DNA of 64,000 nt from JAIXRY01 sp031972855 (GTDB lineage: Bacteria > Patescibacteriota > Minisyncoccia > Phycocordibacterales > UBA9973). The translations under genes were made by a program, and so were the position numbers. Location: positions 62,001-126,000 of the forward strand of contig DALYDY010000002.1 of assembly GCA_031972855.1 (NCBI GenBank), read 5' to 3'. Each line of letters opens with the position of its first letter. The stretch's first letter is position 1. Shown piece by piece: positions 9,835 through 17,367 of this stretch. The notes under the pieces were generated by a model. That model saw only the letters and a program-made list of their open reading frames with translations. It made no database searches and had not been told where the DNA came from.

Positions 9835-10170
9835 ATGAAACCAAAATATGTACTAATCTTAATAATCTCTTCAATTTTAATTTTTATTATGTTTTTATAT
9901 ATGGCATGGGTTTTTAATTGGGAGACTTCATATAAAAAAGAAATGTTACTAAAATCAGAAATAATGATTGAAAAGGTAGAAGATTTTAAAATAAATAAAA
10001 ACAAATTACCTGAAAAGATAAGTGATACAGGATTGTCAGAGCCTTACGAAAATGATCCTCCTTGGTATGTTAAATTAAATAATACTGAATATGAAATTTA
10101 TTTCCCAAGCTCAACACTAGGAGAATCTACAACTTATAATTCTTTAACTAAACAATGGACTAAATATTAG
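9835..10170 (+). CDS. Membrane-anchored protein, first candidate immunity gene for the RHS toxin
   Basis: A 111-aa protein with one N-terminal transmembrane segment (about 5-27) and an extracytoplasmic or cytoplasmic domain of about 80 residues containing DFKINKNKLPEKISDTGL and STLGESTTYNSLTKQW. It begins six bases after the RHS stop, so it is almost certainly cotranscribed and perhaps translationally coupled. This is the position where polymorphic toxins keep their cognate immunity gene. The KLP...SLGE..TY...TKQW pattern resembles small hypothetical proteins I associate with RHS loci in other bacteria. That resemblance is from memory and unverified. Confidence 0.65.
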   Translation: MKPKYVLILIISSILIFIMFLYMAWVFNWETSYKKEMLLKSEIMIEKVEDFKINKNKLPEKISDTGLSEPYENDPPWYVKLNNTEYEIYFPSSTLGESTTYNSLTKQWTKY

Positions 10171-10178
10171 ATGATATT

Positions 10179-10556
10179 ATGAGAAAAATATACATTATCA
10201 TATTAATAATTCTAAGTATTGTTATTATTAATCTATTTTTGGTTAATAAATTTAATTCAAATATTTGGAAATATTCATGGGTTGAATTTAAAGAAAATAC
10301 AAAAAATCTTGATGGTGTCGACAGTTATTCTTATTTAAAGAATAGACATAAAATGATTCCGTCTTTAATTTTTATGAAAACAATTAAAGATAAAAATAAA
10401 TATCAAATTATTGATATTTTAGGGTTAGAAAATAATAATATAAATACTAATAGGTGGGTTTACTGGATTTCTTTCACAGCTTCAGATAATAAATGGCTTG
10501 TTGTTGAGTTTGATTCTAAAGATATAGTCTGTAATATTTATACAGAAGAAGATTAA
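10179..10556 (+). CDS. Small membrane-anchored protein downstream of the RHS toxin
   Basis: A 125-aa protein not recognised as any family. A hydrophobic segment at about 4-24 anchors it. The remainder is a soluble domain rich in Asn, Lys and aromatic residues (RWVYWISFTASDNKWLVVEF). It starts eight bases after the previous gene, in the same AT-rich block. By position it may be a second immunity protein or an orphan from an earlier toxin tip. Confidence 0.55.
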   Translation: MRKIYIIILIILSIVIINLFLVNKFNSNIWKYSWVEFKENTKNLDGVDSYSYLKNRHKMIPSLIFMKTIKDKNKYQIIDILGLENNNINTNRWVYWISFTASDNKWLVVEFDSKDIVCNIYTEED

Positions 10557-10577
10557 TTAATAAATATTTAATTTTTT

Positions 10578-11549
10578 ATGTTTAAAATAATAAAAAGCGC
10601 TGTCTTAAAAAAGAATATTATAAAAAATGTATTTATAATAATAATAATAATTATAATAATATTTTATTATTTTTTAAAACAACAATATAGGTTTAGTAAT
10701 AACCTTATATTTTTTGTAAATGAAAATTGTACTCAATTACAAAAGTGTTATTTAGACATAAAAGATATTGCTGATTTTGAATGGGATAAAATGTATTATT
10801 TCAAGGAAGGATATATTCTCGATAATGAAAAATATAAAAATTTAAATTATATTAAACATGGATTAGCTGACCATCAAATTATTTTCATTAAAGATAATAA
10901 AGTTGTTTATTCTGAAAGACTTAGATCTGGAATTGAAGGAAGAATTAAAAATGAAATTATTTTTAATGACTTAGATTATTTAGGAGTTGGAGAATATTTT
11001 CCAAACAATTCCTTATTTGAAATTATAAAGACAACAACTGGTAATGGTGGATATTTTGGAAAGAAAGATTACTTTATAAGTTTAAACCAAAATGAACTAC
11101 AAAAAGTATCTTTAATTAAGGATATCGATAGTGAAGTTAATTCAATTAATCAGTATAAAAATTATAAGATAAAAACTTTGGAAAATGAAGAGTTTTTAGA
11201 ACAAATGACAGATGGAGGAGGTCATCTGAGTGGTTATTTTAAAGAAGGACAAATCAAGAAAATTATAGAAAAATTCGGCTTATCTTATTGTGTAAAGACT
11301 TTCGAGTATTATTTTTTAAATGGAAAATTAATTTTTATTTTTGAAAAAGAAGATGATTTTCCTTATGATGAAAATATAGCAGGTCTAAATTATGAAAAAT
11401 TGGAACTAGTTTTTGAAGGGCATTATTATTTTGATAATAAAAATTTAATTAAAATAGAAACAAAAGGAAAGAAAAAATTTGAAAATAATACCTCCGAAAA
11501 AAGTTTATTAAATATGACCTATGACAATCTTAATCTGCTGTATAAATAA
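10578..11549 (+). CDS. Membrane-anchored protein, 323 aa, RHS cassette
   Basis: Unrecognised. A poly-isoleucine membrane anchor (about 18-36) is encoded by an ATA-rich trinucleotide tract around 10636-10662. A soluble domain of about 280 residues follows. It contains GYILDNEKYKNLNYIKHG, reminiscent of MORN/toxin-antitoxin-style accessory proteins, but no motif I can name. It lies 21 bases after the previous gene on the same strand and shares its very low GC. An immunity or delivery-accessory role is only inferred from its neighbours. Confidence 0.55.
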   Translation: MFKIIKSAVLKKNIIKNVFIIIIIIIIIFYYFLKQQYRFSNNLIFFVNENCTQLQKCYLDIKDIADFEWDKMYYFKEGYILDNEKYKNLNYIKHGLADHQIIFIKDNKVVYSERLRSGIEGRIKNEIIFNDLDYLGVGEYFPNNSLFEIIKTTTGNGGYFGKKDYFISLNQNELQKVSLIKDIDSEVNSINQYKNYKIKTLENEEFLEQMTDGGGHLSGYFKEGQIKKIIEKFGLSYCVKTFEYYFLNGKLIFIFEKEDDFPYDENIAGLNYEKLELVFEGHYYFDNKNLIKIETKGKKKFENNTSEKSLLNMTYDNLNLLYK

Positions 11550-11560
11550 ATTTTTAATTT

Positions 11561-11929
11561 ATGTCTAAAAAAATAATTTTATTTTCTCTTTTAATAATTA
11601 TTTTAACTTGTTGTATTTTTGTATATATACAAAAATACAAACCAAAATACATTATTTCTGATGGTTATTTAGTCTCAACATGGGAGTCATTATATTTTGC
11701 AAAAAATTTACCCCAAGAAGGTAATAGTCAGAGTGATAAAATTTGGATTAAACAAACAGAAAAAAGTATAGAATTAATGAAAGATTTGGAGTGGAAAATT
11801 TTAAATCCAGAAACTGAGTTAAAATATGTACACGTAAATATAAAAGGTAAATTATACGGCCCAGGTGGATATGGAGGTGTTCCAGGATATAATTATGAAT
11901 TAGAGATTACTAATTTAAATAAAATATAA
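11561..11929 (+). CDS. Small exported or membrane-anchored protein, end of the RHS cassette
   Basis: A 122-aa protein with an N-terminal hydrophobic segment (about 5-25) containing ILTCCIF, so either a membrane anchor or a lipoprotein-type signal. The C-terminus has a Gly-rich loop LYGPGGYGGVPGYNYELE. It starts 11 bases after the 323-aa gene and ends 5 bases before a more GC-balanced chromosomal gene. The probable downstream edge of the acquired block is therefore here. Function unknown. Confidence 0.55.
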   Translation: MSKKIILFSLLIIILTCCIFVYIQKYKPKYIISDGYLVSTWESLYFAKNLPQEGNSQSDKIWIKQTEKSIELMKDLEWKILNPETELKYVHVNIKGKLYGPGGYGGVPGYNYELEITNLNKI

Positions 11930-11934
11930 ATATC

Positions 11935-12699
11935 ATGTCCTTCATAAAAGAATTTTTAATCTTCATAAAGAAACAAGCGCAAAGTGCTCTCTTTGGTGGG
12001 ATTATACTCGCCCTTCTTTTGATTACTCGATATGTTAGTATTCCGGGAATATACAGATATGACCTACTCTTCATAATGGCTGTTATTGTTCAAGTGATAC
12101 TTATTGTTACGAAAGCCGAGAAACCAAAAGAGGTTTTGGCTATCATAATATTCCACATATGCGCGATGGGTATGGAGATATGGAAAACTTCACCCATGGT
12201 GGGATCTTGGTCATATCCAGAGCCTGCGTTCTTTGTGATAGGCTCTGTACCACTTTTCACTGGATTTATGTATTCTTCTGTAGGGTCTTATATTGCTCGT
12301 GCTTGGAGAATTAATAATTTTAAATTTATTGATTTACCAAACAGAACAATCTTATTCTTACTTGGACTTGCTATATATGTGAACTTCTTTACGAACTATT
12401 TCACTATAGATGTTAGATATGCACTATTCTTCATAGCTCTTATTGCTTTTTGGAAGACAAAATTCTACGTGACTCTTACTTCAAAAACATTCAAAATTTT
12501 TCCTCTTTTTTCTACAGCATTACTCGCATTATTTATCTGGTTTGCTGAACAATTAGGAACATTTGCCCGTGCTTGGGTATATCCAAATCAAACTACAGAA
12601 TGGCATCCAGTATCATTTCATATGTATACATCATGGTATATGCTTCTAATTTTCTCATTTATTATCATTGTGCTTATTTATAGAAATAAAGAAGAGTAG
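11935..12699 (+). CDS. DUF817 integral membrane protein
   Basis: A 254-aa protein with about eight transmembrane helices. GSWSYPEPAFF, PLFTGFMYSSVGSYIARAWR and IYVNFFTNYF are typical of the DUF817 (YoaT-like) family, whose function is unknown. It begins five bases after the last small RHS-cassette gene but has less biased composition. It may be the resident gene beside which the cassette inserted. A hairpin terminator follows. Confidence 0.8.
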   Translation: MSFIKEFLIFIKKQAQSALFGGIILALLLITRYVSIPGIYRYDLLFIMAVIVQVILIVTKAEKPKEVLAIIIFHICAMGMEIWKTSPMVGSWSYPEPAFFVIGSVPLFTGFMYSSVGSYIARAWRINNFKFIDLPNRTILFLLGLAIYVNFFTNYFTIDVRYALFFIALIAFWKTKFYVTLTSKTFKIFPLFSTALLALFIWFAEQLGTFARAWVYPNQTTEWHPVSFHMYTSWYMLLIFSFIIIVLIYRNKEE

Positions 12700-12710
12700 T
12701 TTTAAATTAG

Positions 12711-12743
12711 AAAAGCGCGTCTCAAAGTGAGACGCGCTTTTTT
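12711..12743 (+). terminator. Terminator after the DUF817 gene
   Basis: Perfect 13-bp stem AAAAGCGCGTCTC/GAGACGCGCTTTT with a 5-base loop and T-run. Confidence 0.85.
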
Positions 12744-12766
12744 GTTTATGATAGAATAAAAATAAT

Positions 12767-14875
12767 ATGGAAACACAACTAATAATCACAATAGTTACTG
12801 TCGTTTTGAATGTCTTCTTGGGGTTAATTGTCATGATTAGAAATCCCAAAAATGAGACAAATAGATTGCTCGGGTTTTATGCACTCTGTATGTCTTTGTA
12901 TGCGATTGTGAATTATTATGCAATTTTACCAAGTAATCCAGAAGAATGGTTGTTCCGAGCAAGACTCACTATAGCTGTAGGAGCTTTTGTTATATCTCCA
13001 TTTTTCTTGCTAGGGTATACATTCCCAGAAGATAAGCCTCAAATAAAAACAATATGGAGAATATTACTCTGGCTTTTTATTGGATCTATCGCTTACTTAT
13101 CTACGACACCACTCGTATTTGAAATACTAGAAATTCTTCCAGACGGAAGCCCTTATGCTGTTCTTGGACCAGCCTTTCCATTGTATGCACTCGATACTCT
13201 TGTACTACCTATAATTGTATTTGTGCTGACAATATTAAAATACAAGAAGACGACAGGGCATAAACGCACTCAAATGAAATACTTCATGGTGGCAATATTT
13301 CTAAATGTTTTATTGACTGATTTGTTTGGTTTTATACTGCCTAATTTCTTCAAAAACACACATTATCTATTCTTCGCACCTGTTGTATCTGTGTTCTTCG
13401 TTTCTGTTGTCTTCTATTTGATCACCATACACAAATTAATGGATATAAAAGTATTTATTCTGAGATCTCTTTCATACCTACTATTCCTCGGGGTTGTATC
13501 TCTTGTGTACATATTTGGATTAGTCTCTTTGATAAAATTATTTAGTCCAAACTTTGATGTCTCAGGCCCTATTTATTGGATACTCTTTGCTGTGCTATTC
13601 GTCGTGTCTATCAGCTCTAATTCTATATACAAATTTATTGAGAAAAAATTGAGCAGCTTCTTCTTCAAATCAATGTATAAATCAGAAGATGTTGTAATTG
13701 AATCTTTCAAAATTTTGGCGAGTGATATTGAATTTAATAATTCAATAATGAAACTTTTTGATTTTATAAAAGAAAAAATAAAAATTACAAAAATGGGCGT
13801 GCTAATATTGGAACAATATCAAGTAACAGAAGTAAAAGAAATTGGTTTTAATATACCTAGTGTCACAATAAGACAGAATACATTGATTCAACAATTGGAA
13901 AATATATTTCATAAAGACGGAGAGATTAAAGACATCTTTCTTGAAGAATCTACAGATGAAGAGTTAAAAAAACTACTAAGAAGTCTTGATATTAATATTA
14001 TTTTTCCCTTGAAATCCAAAGATGGTGAGGTGGCCTTGTTTGTAATAGGACCAAAAGCTTCTGGAGAAATGTATACATATCAGGATTATGCTGTTTTAAA
14101 AATAATTGGTGAGCAAATAGCCCAAACAGTAACAAATACAATAAAGTTTAAGAGATTACAGGCTGTAGAGGGGATTAAAAGTGATTTTGTTACAGCAGTA
14201 TCACACGAATTCAAAACACCTCTACTTGGAAGTCTAAAGACTATAGAAAACTTGATCAATAATAGAGGAGAAGGTGAAAATCTTTCTGAGAAAGATAAAG
14301 CTCAAATAGTAGACATATATTTCAATCTAAAATGGCTTAATGAATCTTTTGAGCAAATAAATCTGACCTTTGAAATAGATACAGGGGGTATTGTTTTGAA
14401 TAAAGAATTAATTAATATAAATAATTTTCTTAATGAAGATATAAAAAAACAAATAGACGAATCAGCAAATCTAAAAAATGTTGGTCTCTATATCAAAATT
14501 ACTGAAAATATTTCAGATATTAATCTAGATAAAAAGTATATGAGTCAAGCAATACTTACATTAATAGATAATGCTATAAAATATTCTCCAAAAGATTCGA
14601 CTGTGAACATACTCATAAAACAGATTGAAGAAGTATCTGGTAAGTTCTTGGTAATTAAGATTATAGATAGTGGTTTTGGAATACCAAAAAATGATTTAAT
14701 AAATATCTTTGAAAAATTCCATCGAGGAGAAAGAGCTCAAAAAGAAATACCAAATGGATTAGGTCTTGGATTGTTTAGTGCAAAAAAGATAATAGAAAGT
14801 CACAATGGTAAAATACGTGTAGATTCACAAGAGAATCAAGGTTCAGTCTTCACAATAGAATTACCTTATAATTAA
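12767..14875 (+). CDS. Membrane sensor histidine kinase with 7TM-type input domain
   Basis: A 702-aa kinase. Residues 1-300 hold about nine hydrophobic helices of the histidine-kinase N-terminal 7TM type. About 310-455 form a GAF-like domain. The HisKA H-box VSHEFKTPLLGS puts the phospho-acceptor at His480. The HATPase core shows the N box LTLIDNAIKYSP, G1 DSGFGIP, F box FEKFHRG and G2 GLGLGLF. All catalytic boxes are intact. No response regulator is adjacent, so its output partner must be encoded elsewhere. A TAGAAT box (12752-12757) nine bases before the ATG suggests a leaderless transcript. Confidence 0.92.
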   Translation: METQLIITIVTVVLNVFLGLIVMIRNPKNETNRLLGFYALCMSLYAIVNYYAILPSNPEEWLFRARLTIAVGAFVISPFFLLGYTFPEDKPQIKTIWRILLWLFIGSIAYLSTTPLVFEILEILPDGSPYAVLGPAFPLYALDTLVLPIIVFVLTILKYKKTTGHKRTQMKYFMVAIFLNVLLTDLFGFILPNFFKNTHYLFFAPVVSVFFVSVVFYLITIHKLMDIKVFILRSLSYLLFLGVVSLVYIFGLVSLIKLFSPNFDVSGPIYWILFAVLFVVSISSNSIYKFIEKKLSSFFFKSMYKSEDVVIESFKILASDIEFNNSIMKLFDFIKEKIKITKMGVLILEQYQVTEVKEIGFNIPSVTIRQNTLIQQLENIFHKDGEIKDIFLEESTDEELKKLLRSLDINIIFPLKSKDGEVALFVIGPKASGEMYTYQDYAVLKIIGEQIAQTVTNTIKFKRLQAVEGIKSDFVTAVSHEFKTPLLGSLKTIENLINNRGEGENLSEKDKAQIVDIYFNLKWLNESFEQINLTFEIDTGGIVLNKELININNFLNEDIKKQIDESANLKNVGLYIKITENISDINLDKKYMSQAILTLIDNAIKYSPKDSTVNILIKQIEEVSGKFLVIKIIDSGFGIPKNDLINIFEKFHRGERAQKEIPNGLGLGLFSAKKIIESHNGKIRVDSQENQGSVFTIELPYN

Positions 14876-14880
14876 AATAA

Positions 14881-14914
14881 AAAAAGCGCACCTCAAACTG
14901 AGCTGCGCTTTTTT
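14881..14914 (+). terminator. Terminator after the sensor kinase, shared with the convergent gene
   Basis: An AAAAGCGCA...TGCGCTTTT stem with one internal mismatch and a short loop, followed by T6. The minus-strand gene ends at 14918, so it may act in both directions. Confidence 0.75.
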
Positions 14915-14917
14915 GGA

Positions 14918-15511
14918 TTAGTATTCATAATTTGAATAACACAATCCAAACAAAATTGTTGGTACTTGGTTTTGAAAATCAAAACTCGGCTGAGTGTAAA
15001 TTTCAAAACCCTTAACCATTAGAGAAGCTTTTAGACCTCCACCTACATAGCTTTGGTAACCAGGGCCGATCCAAAAGCTTTCTCCAAGCTTTTTCTGAAC
15101 AAAACTTTGAATCCAGAACACTTTAGTGTTTTGACTCTGCTCTGTGTAGTGATATACCTGATATTTATTATTTGTGAACCATAGATATCCACCAAAGGCA
15201 TAGTCTGTATTAAGCACATCATAACCAACGCCAACACCCATTTCAAGCTCTAGATCGTCTGTTGCTTTGAAAACATATTTAGGACCAATAAGGTTTTCAA
15301 AAACTCCTGGTTCGTAGTATGAGAATCCCCATACTCCAATTTTAGAATTTTTGAAATCAATATAGTACATACTGTATGCTAGTTGTGTTGTCTGACTTTT
15401 TGAAACCACAGCATTTGCGTGTAGTTCATACACCAAACTCATTTTATTTTCTTCTTGCCCAAACACCTTGTGAAAGGGAAGTATAAGTAATAGAAATAAC
15501 ACTTTTTTCAT
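14918..15511 (-). CDS. Secreted beta-strand-rich protein of unknown function
   Basis: A 197-aa protein with a clear signal peptide (MKKVLFLLLILPFHKVFGQ, cleavage after about residue 18). The mature part is a series of alternating amphipathic strands separated by turns (LELEMGVGVGYDV, FWIGPGYQSYVGGGLKASL, PTILFGLCYSNYEY). This resembles a small outer-membrane barrel of the Bacteroidota type. CPR cells are not expected to have a classical outer membrane. It may therefore be acquired, or it may be a soluble beta-sandwich. Its minus-strand promoter TTGACT/16 bp/TATAAT overlaps the palindrome at 15546-15564. Confidence 0.65.
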   Translation of the reverse strand: MKKVLFLLLILPFHKVFGQEENKMSLVYELHANAVVSKSQTTQLAYSMYYIDFKNSKIGVWGFSYYEPGVFENLIGPKYVFKATDDLELEMGVGVGYDVLNTDYAFGGYLWFTNNKYQVYHYTEQSQNTKVFWIQSFVQKKLGESFWIGPGYQSYVGGGLKASLMVKGFEIYTQPSFDFQNQVPTILFGLCYSNYEY

Positions 15512-15545
15512 TTTTTAGGGGTTTATCTAAATTAATTATAGCAAT

Positions 15546-15564
15546 TATTGACAAAAAGTCAATA
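15546..15564. promoter_or_regulatory. Palindromic operator candidate in a divergent promoter region
   Basis: TATTGAC-AAAAA-GTCAATA is a perfect inverted repeat covering the -35 of the minus-strand secreted-protein gene. It also lies upstream of the plus-strand 28-residue peptide gene. A near-identical copy sits at 17315-17337. It looks like a repressor or activator site shared by these accessory genes. Confidence 0.5.
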
Positions 15565-15612
15565 TAGACAGTTTAATTTAAATAGTATTAAATTAAATAA
15601 ATTAGTTAATTT

Positions 15613-15699
15613 ATGAAAAAGTATAAAATACAACCTAAAAAAACCATTAAAAATGTTTGTTTTGGTAAAACAAGAGTAACAAGACATCATTGTGGTTAA
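15613..15699 (+). CDS. 28-residue basic peptide, candidate RiPP precursor
   Basis: Starts MKKYKIQPKKTIKN and ends VCFGKTRVTRHHCG. It has two Cys, a His pair and many Lys/Arg, and no acidic residue. It is a discrete unit: a palindromic regulatory site lies upstream and a hairpin terminator starts seven bases after the stop. The next gene (15767) is an MvdD-like ATP-grasp enzyme, the class that modifies ribosomal peptides. Against a classical graspetide, it lacks the Asp/Glu side chains needed for ester or amide rings. Translation itself is unproven. Confidence 0.45.
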   Translation: MKKYKIQPKKTIKNVCFGKTRVTRHHCG

Positions 15700-15705
15700 G
15701 AGACT

Positions 15706-15732
15706 AAAAGGAGGCAATATGTCTCCTTTTTT
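15706..15732 (+). terminator. Terminator or attenuator between the small peptide gene and the ATP-grasp gene
   Basis: Stem AAAAGGAG/CTCCTTTT followed by a T-run. The 5' arm is a perfect Shine-Dalgarno sequence, and an ATG lies in the loop region (15719) opening a 13-codon ORF that stops six bases before the ATP-grasp start. The hairpin could let the peptide be made in excess of the enzyme. Confidence 0.55.
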
Positions 15733-15766
15733 AATAAAAAAAACGAACATTAAAAAATAAATAAAA

Positions 15767-16699
15767 ATGATACTATTAATATCTTCACTCGGAAAAAAAG
15801 ATCCTCAGATACTGTTATTAATTAAAAGACTGAGTAAAATTGATGATATCTTTGTGTTGGATACACACAGAATACACAAAAGTAAAATTCATTTAGAAAT
15901 AGCACATCCTGGATATTTTTTTATAAACAAGAAGAAACATATCCTTACATCTATTGTATTCACTACAAACCCTAGAATAGACGCTATATTAAATAGTCCA
16001 AAAGAAATACTATTTCCTAATGATTGGAGATTACGTCTCGAATCGTTTCTAAAAGAATTTTTGTTTTTAAATTTGGACGGTAAAAATTTTCCAGGTTCTA
16101 TTTTAAAAATAGAACAAGCTGAATCTAAAGGATTACTTATGAAAAAAGCTCAAGAAGTTGGATTATTAGTACCAAATTACACAAAAATTGGATTTGGTAT
16201 AAAAGAGGAATATTCTTGGTACAAACCTTTAGGGTTTCCTTTTTCTGTAACAAATAAAAAAGGTCTAAAAAGTGAAGTAACATTAACAGCTTTTGGATTT
16301 TATGGTGATGGTAATGATAAAATTGAAAGTTATCCAACGCTAGTACAAGAAGGTATTAGTGCTGATAAGCATGTAAGGTGTTTTTGTACCCAAGAAAATA
16401 TTTTTTCTGTATTTAGAGATAATAAGGAAAATGAGAGAATGGTTGATTTTAGAGAATTAAATATCGATTCTAATCATAGCTTTAGATGGAAAAAATACAA
16501 CCTTTCAAAAAAGAGCACTTTATCATTATTTGAATTACTAAAATCACTATCACTAACTTGGGCATGTCCTGAATTTTTGATAAGAGATGAAGAAGAGATA
16601 TTTATTGATCTTAATCCATGTGGAGATTGGTATGGTTTTTTTAATAAAAACACCAACGTTAAAATAGTTAATGAAATCTATAGAGTAATTATTTCTTAA
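15767..16699 (+). CDS. ATP-grasp peptide-maturation-like ligase (MvdD-like)
   Basis: A 310-aa cytoplasmic enzyme. The N-terminal 90 residues resemble a pre-ATP-grasp fold. RLESFLKEFLFLNLDGKNFP and AESKGLLMKKAQEVGLLVPN match the linker pattern of MvdD/graspetide ligases. LVQEGISADKHVRCFC and FIDLNPCGDWYGF correspond to the ATP-grasp QE...R and metal-binding D/E-x-N-P-x-G-x-W motifs. Such ligases join a side-chain carboxylate of a precursor peptide to an amine or hydroxyl. A 28-residue peptide gene lies just upstream. The nucleotide-binding Lys region (GFPFSVTNKKG) is atypical, so substrate and activity are uncertain. It could instead be a RimK-like or peptide-antibiotic ligase. Confidence 0.72.
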   Translation: MILLISSLGKKDPQILLLIKRLSKIDDIFVLDTHRIHKSKIHLEIAHPGYFFINKKKHILTSIVFTTNPRIDAILNSPKEILFPNDWRLRLESFLKEFLFLNLDGKNFPGSILKIEQAESKGLLMKKAQEVGLLVPNYTKIGFGIKEEYSWYKPLGFPFSVTNKKGLKSEVTLTAFGFYGDGNDKIESYPTLVQEGISADKHVRCFCTQENIFSVFRDNKENERMVDFRELNIDSNHSFRWKKYNLSKKSTLSLFELLKSLSLTWACPEFLIRDEEEIFIDLNPCGDWYGFFNKNTNVKIVNEIYRVIIS

Positions 16700-16712
16700 T
16701 TACTCTATTTTA
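16680..16712. terminator. Bidirectional terminator embedded in two convergent coding ends
   Basis: Perfect 11-bp stem ATAGAGTAATT/AATTACTCTAT (16680-16690 with 16698-16708) with a 7-base loop and T-rich tail. The loop and right arm include the stop codons of both convergent genes, which abut with no spacer. Confidence 0.75.
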
Positions 16713-17269
16713 TTTTGTATATTTTCAATATATAAAGGTGATAATTCATGTTCGGTTTCAGCAATTATTTGAAAAGTACCTTCTAGATATTCAGAAATTT
16801 TTTTAGAAGTCTTTTGACCTATATCCCAATCTTTTTCACCAAATAAAGCCATAAAGTTTCTTATCTTATTTTTCTTATAAGAATTTATTGAGTAATTTTC
16901 AAAATCTTTCATTCTCTTTTTTCCAAAGAAAACAAAAACTTCTTTTGGAATATATTTTAAATTTTCTTTAAAATAAGGAGAACATGAACAAGATATAACT
17001 TTATTAAAAATTATATCTTTTGCTATTTCTTGACTAATTAAAGCACCAAAAGAAAAACCCAAGATTATACTTCCTCTCAATTCTTCTTTTGAGTATGTAT
17101 TCAGGATCTTTCTTACTTCTTTTATCCAAGTAGATAAAGTGTTTCTATCCCAAACAACAGATATTACGATAGATTTAAATCCTTTAGATTTAGCAAATTT
17201 TGATATTTCTTTATAACAAGATTCTTTACCAGTTTCACCAAATCCCGGAATAATAAAAAGATATTTCAT
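16700..17269 (-). CDS. Alpha/beta hydrolase, small
   Basis: A 189-aa cytoplasmic hydrolase. GFSFGA is the GxSxG nucleophile elbow (Ser about 93), GEKDW supplies an acid residue, and TEHEL near the C-terminus supplies the His. The N-terminal FIIPGFGETG is the oxyanion strand-loop. No lid domain is visible at this length. The substrate is unknown. It ends stop-to-stop with the ATP-grasp gene, which is convergent, so shared function is not implied by transcription. Small esterases do occur beside peptide-modifying enzymes. Confidence 0.75.
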   Translation of the reverse strand: MKYLFIIPGFGETGKESCYKEISKFAKSKGFKSIVISVVWDRNTLSTWIKEVRKILNTYSKEELRGSIILGFSFGALISQEIAKDIIFNKVISCSCSPYFKENLKYIPKEVFVFFGKKRMKDFENYSINSYKKNKIRNFMALFGEKDWDIGQKTSKKISEYLEGTFQIIAETEHELSPLYIENIQNKIE

Positions 17270-17314
17270 AAGTAAATAATAACACAGTTATATTTTATAA
17301 AAAATATATTACGT

Positions 17315-17347
17315 ATTATTGACAAAAAGTCAATAATAGTATATTAT
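17315..17347 (+). promoter_or_regulatory. Promoter with palindromic operator over the -35
   Basis: ATTATTGAC-AAAAA-GTCAATAAT (17315-17337) is a perfect 9-bp inverted repeat. It embeds the -35 TTGACA (17319-17324), and TATTAT (17342-17347) follows after 17 bp. It is the same operator-like sequence as 15546-15564, so the two loci are probably co-regulated. Confidence 0.6.
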
Positions 17348-17367
17348 TTTAAAAAAGGGAGGTTTAA

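Noticed and set aside
9744..10004. 86-codon minus-strand frame at the RHS 3' end
   Set aside because: Hydrophobic shadow of AT-rich coding sequence covering the RHS stop and first immunity candidate; no start signal.
15559..15750. 63-codon minus-strand frame opposite the 28-residue peptide gene
   Set aside because: It would span the terminator and the palindrome and has no promoter; the plus-strand unit explains the region better.
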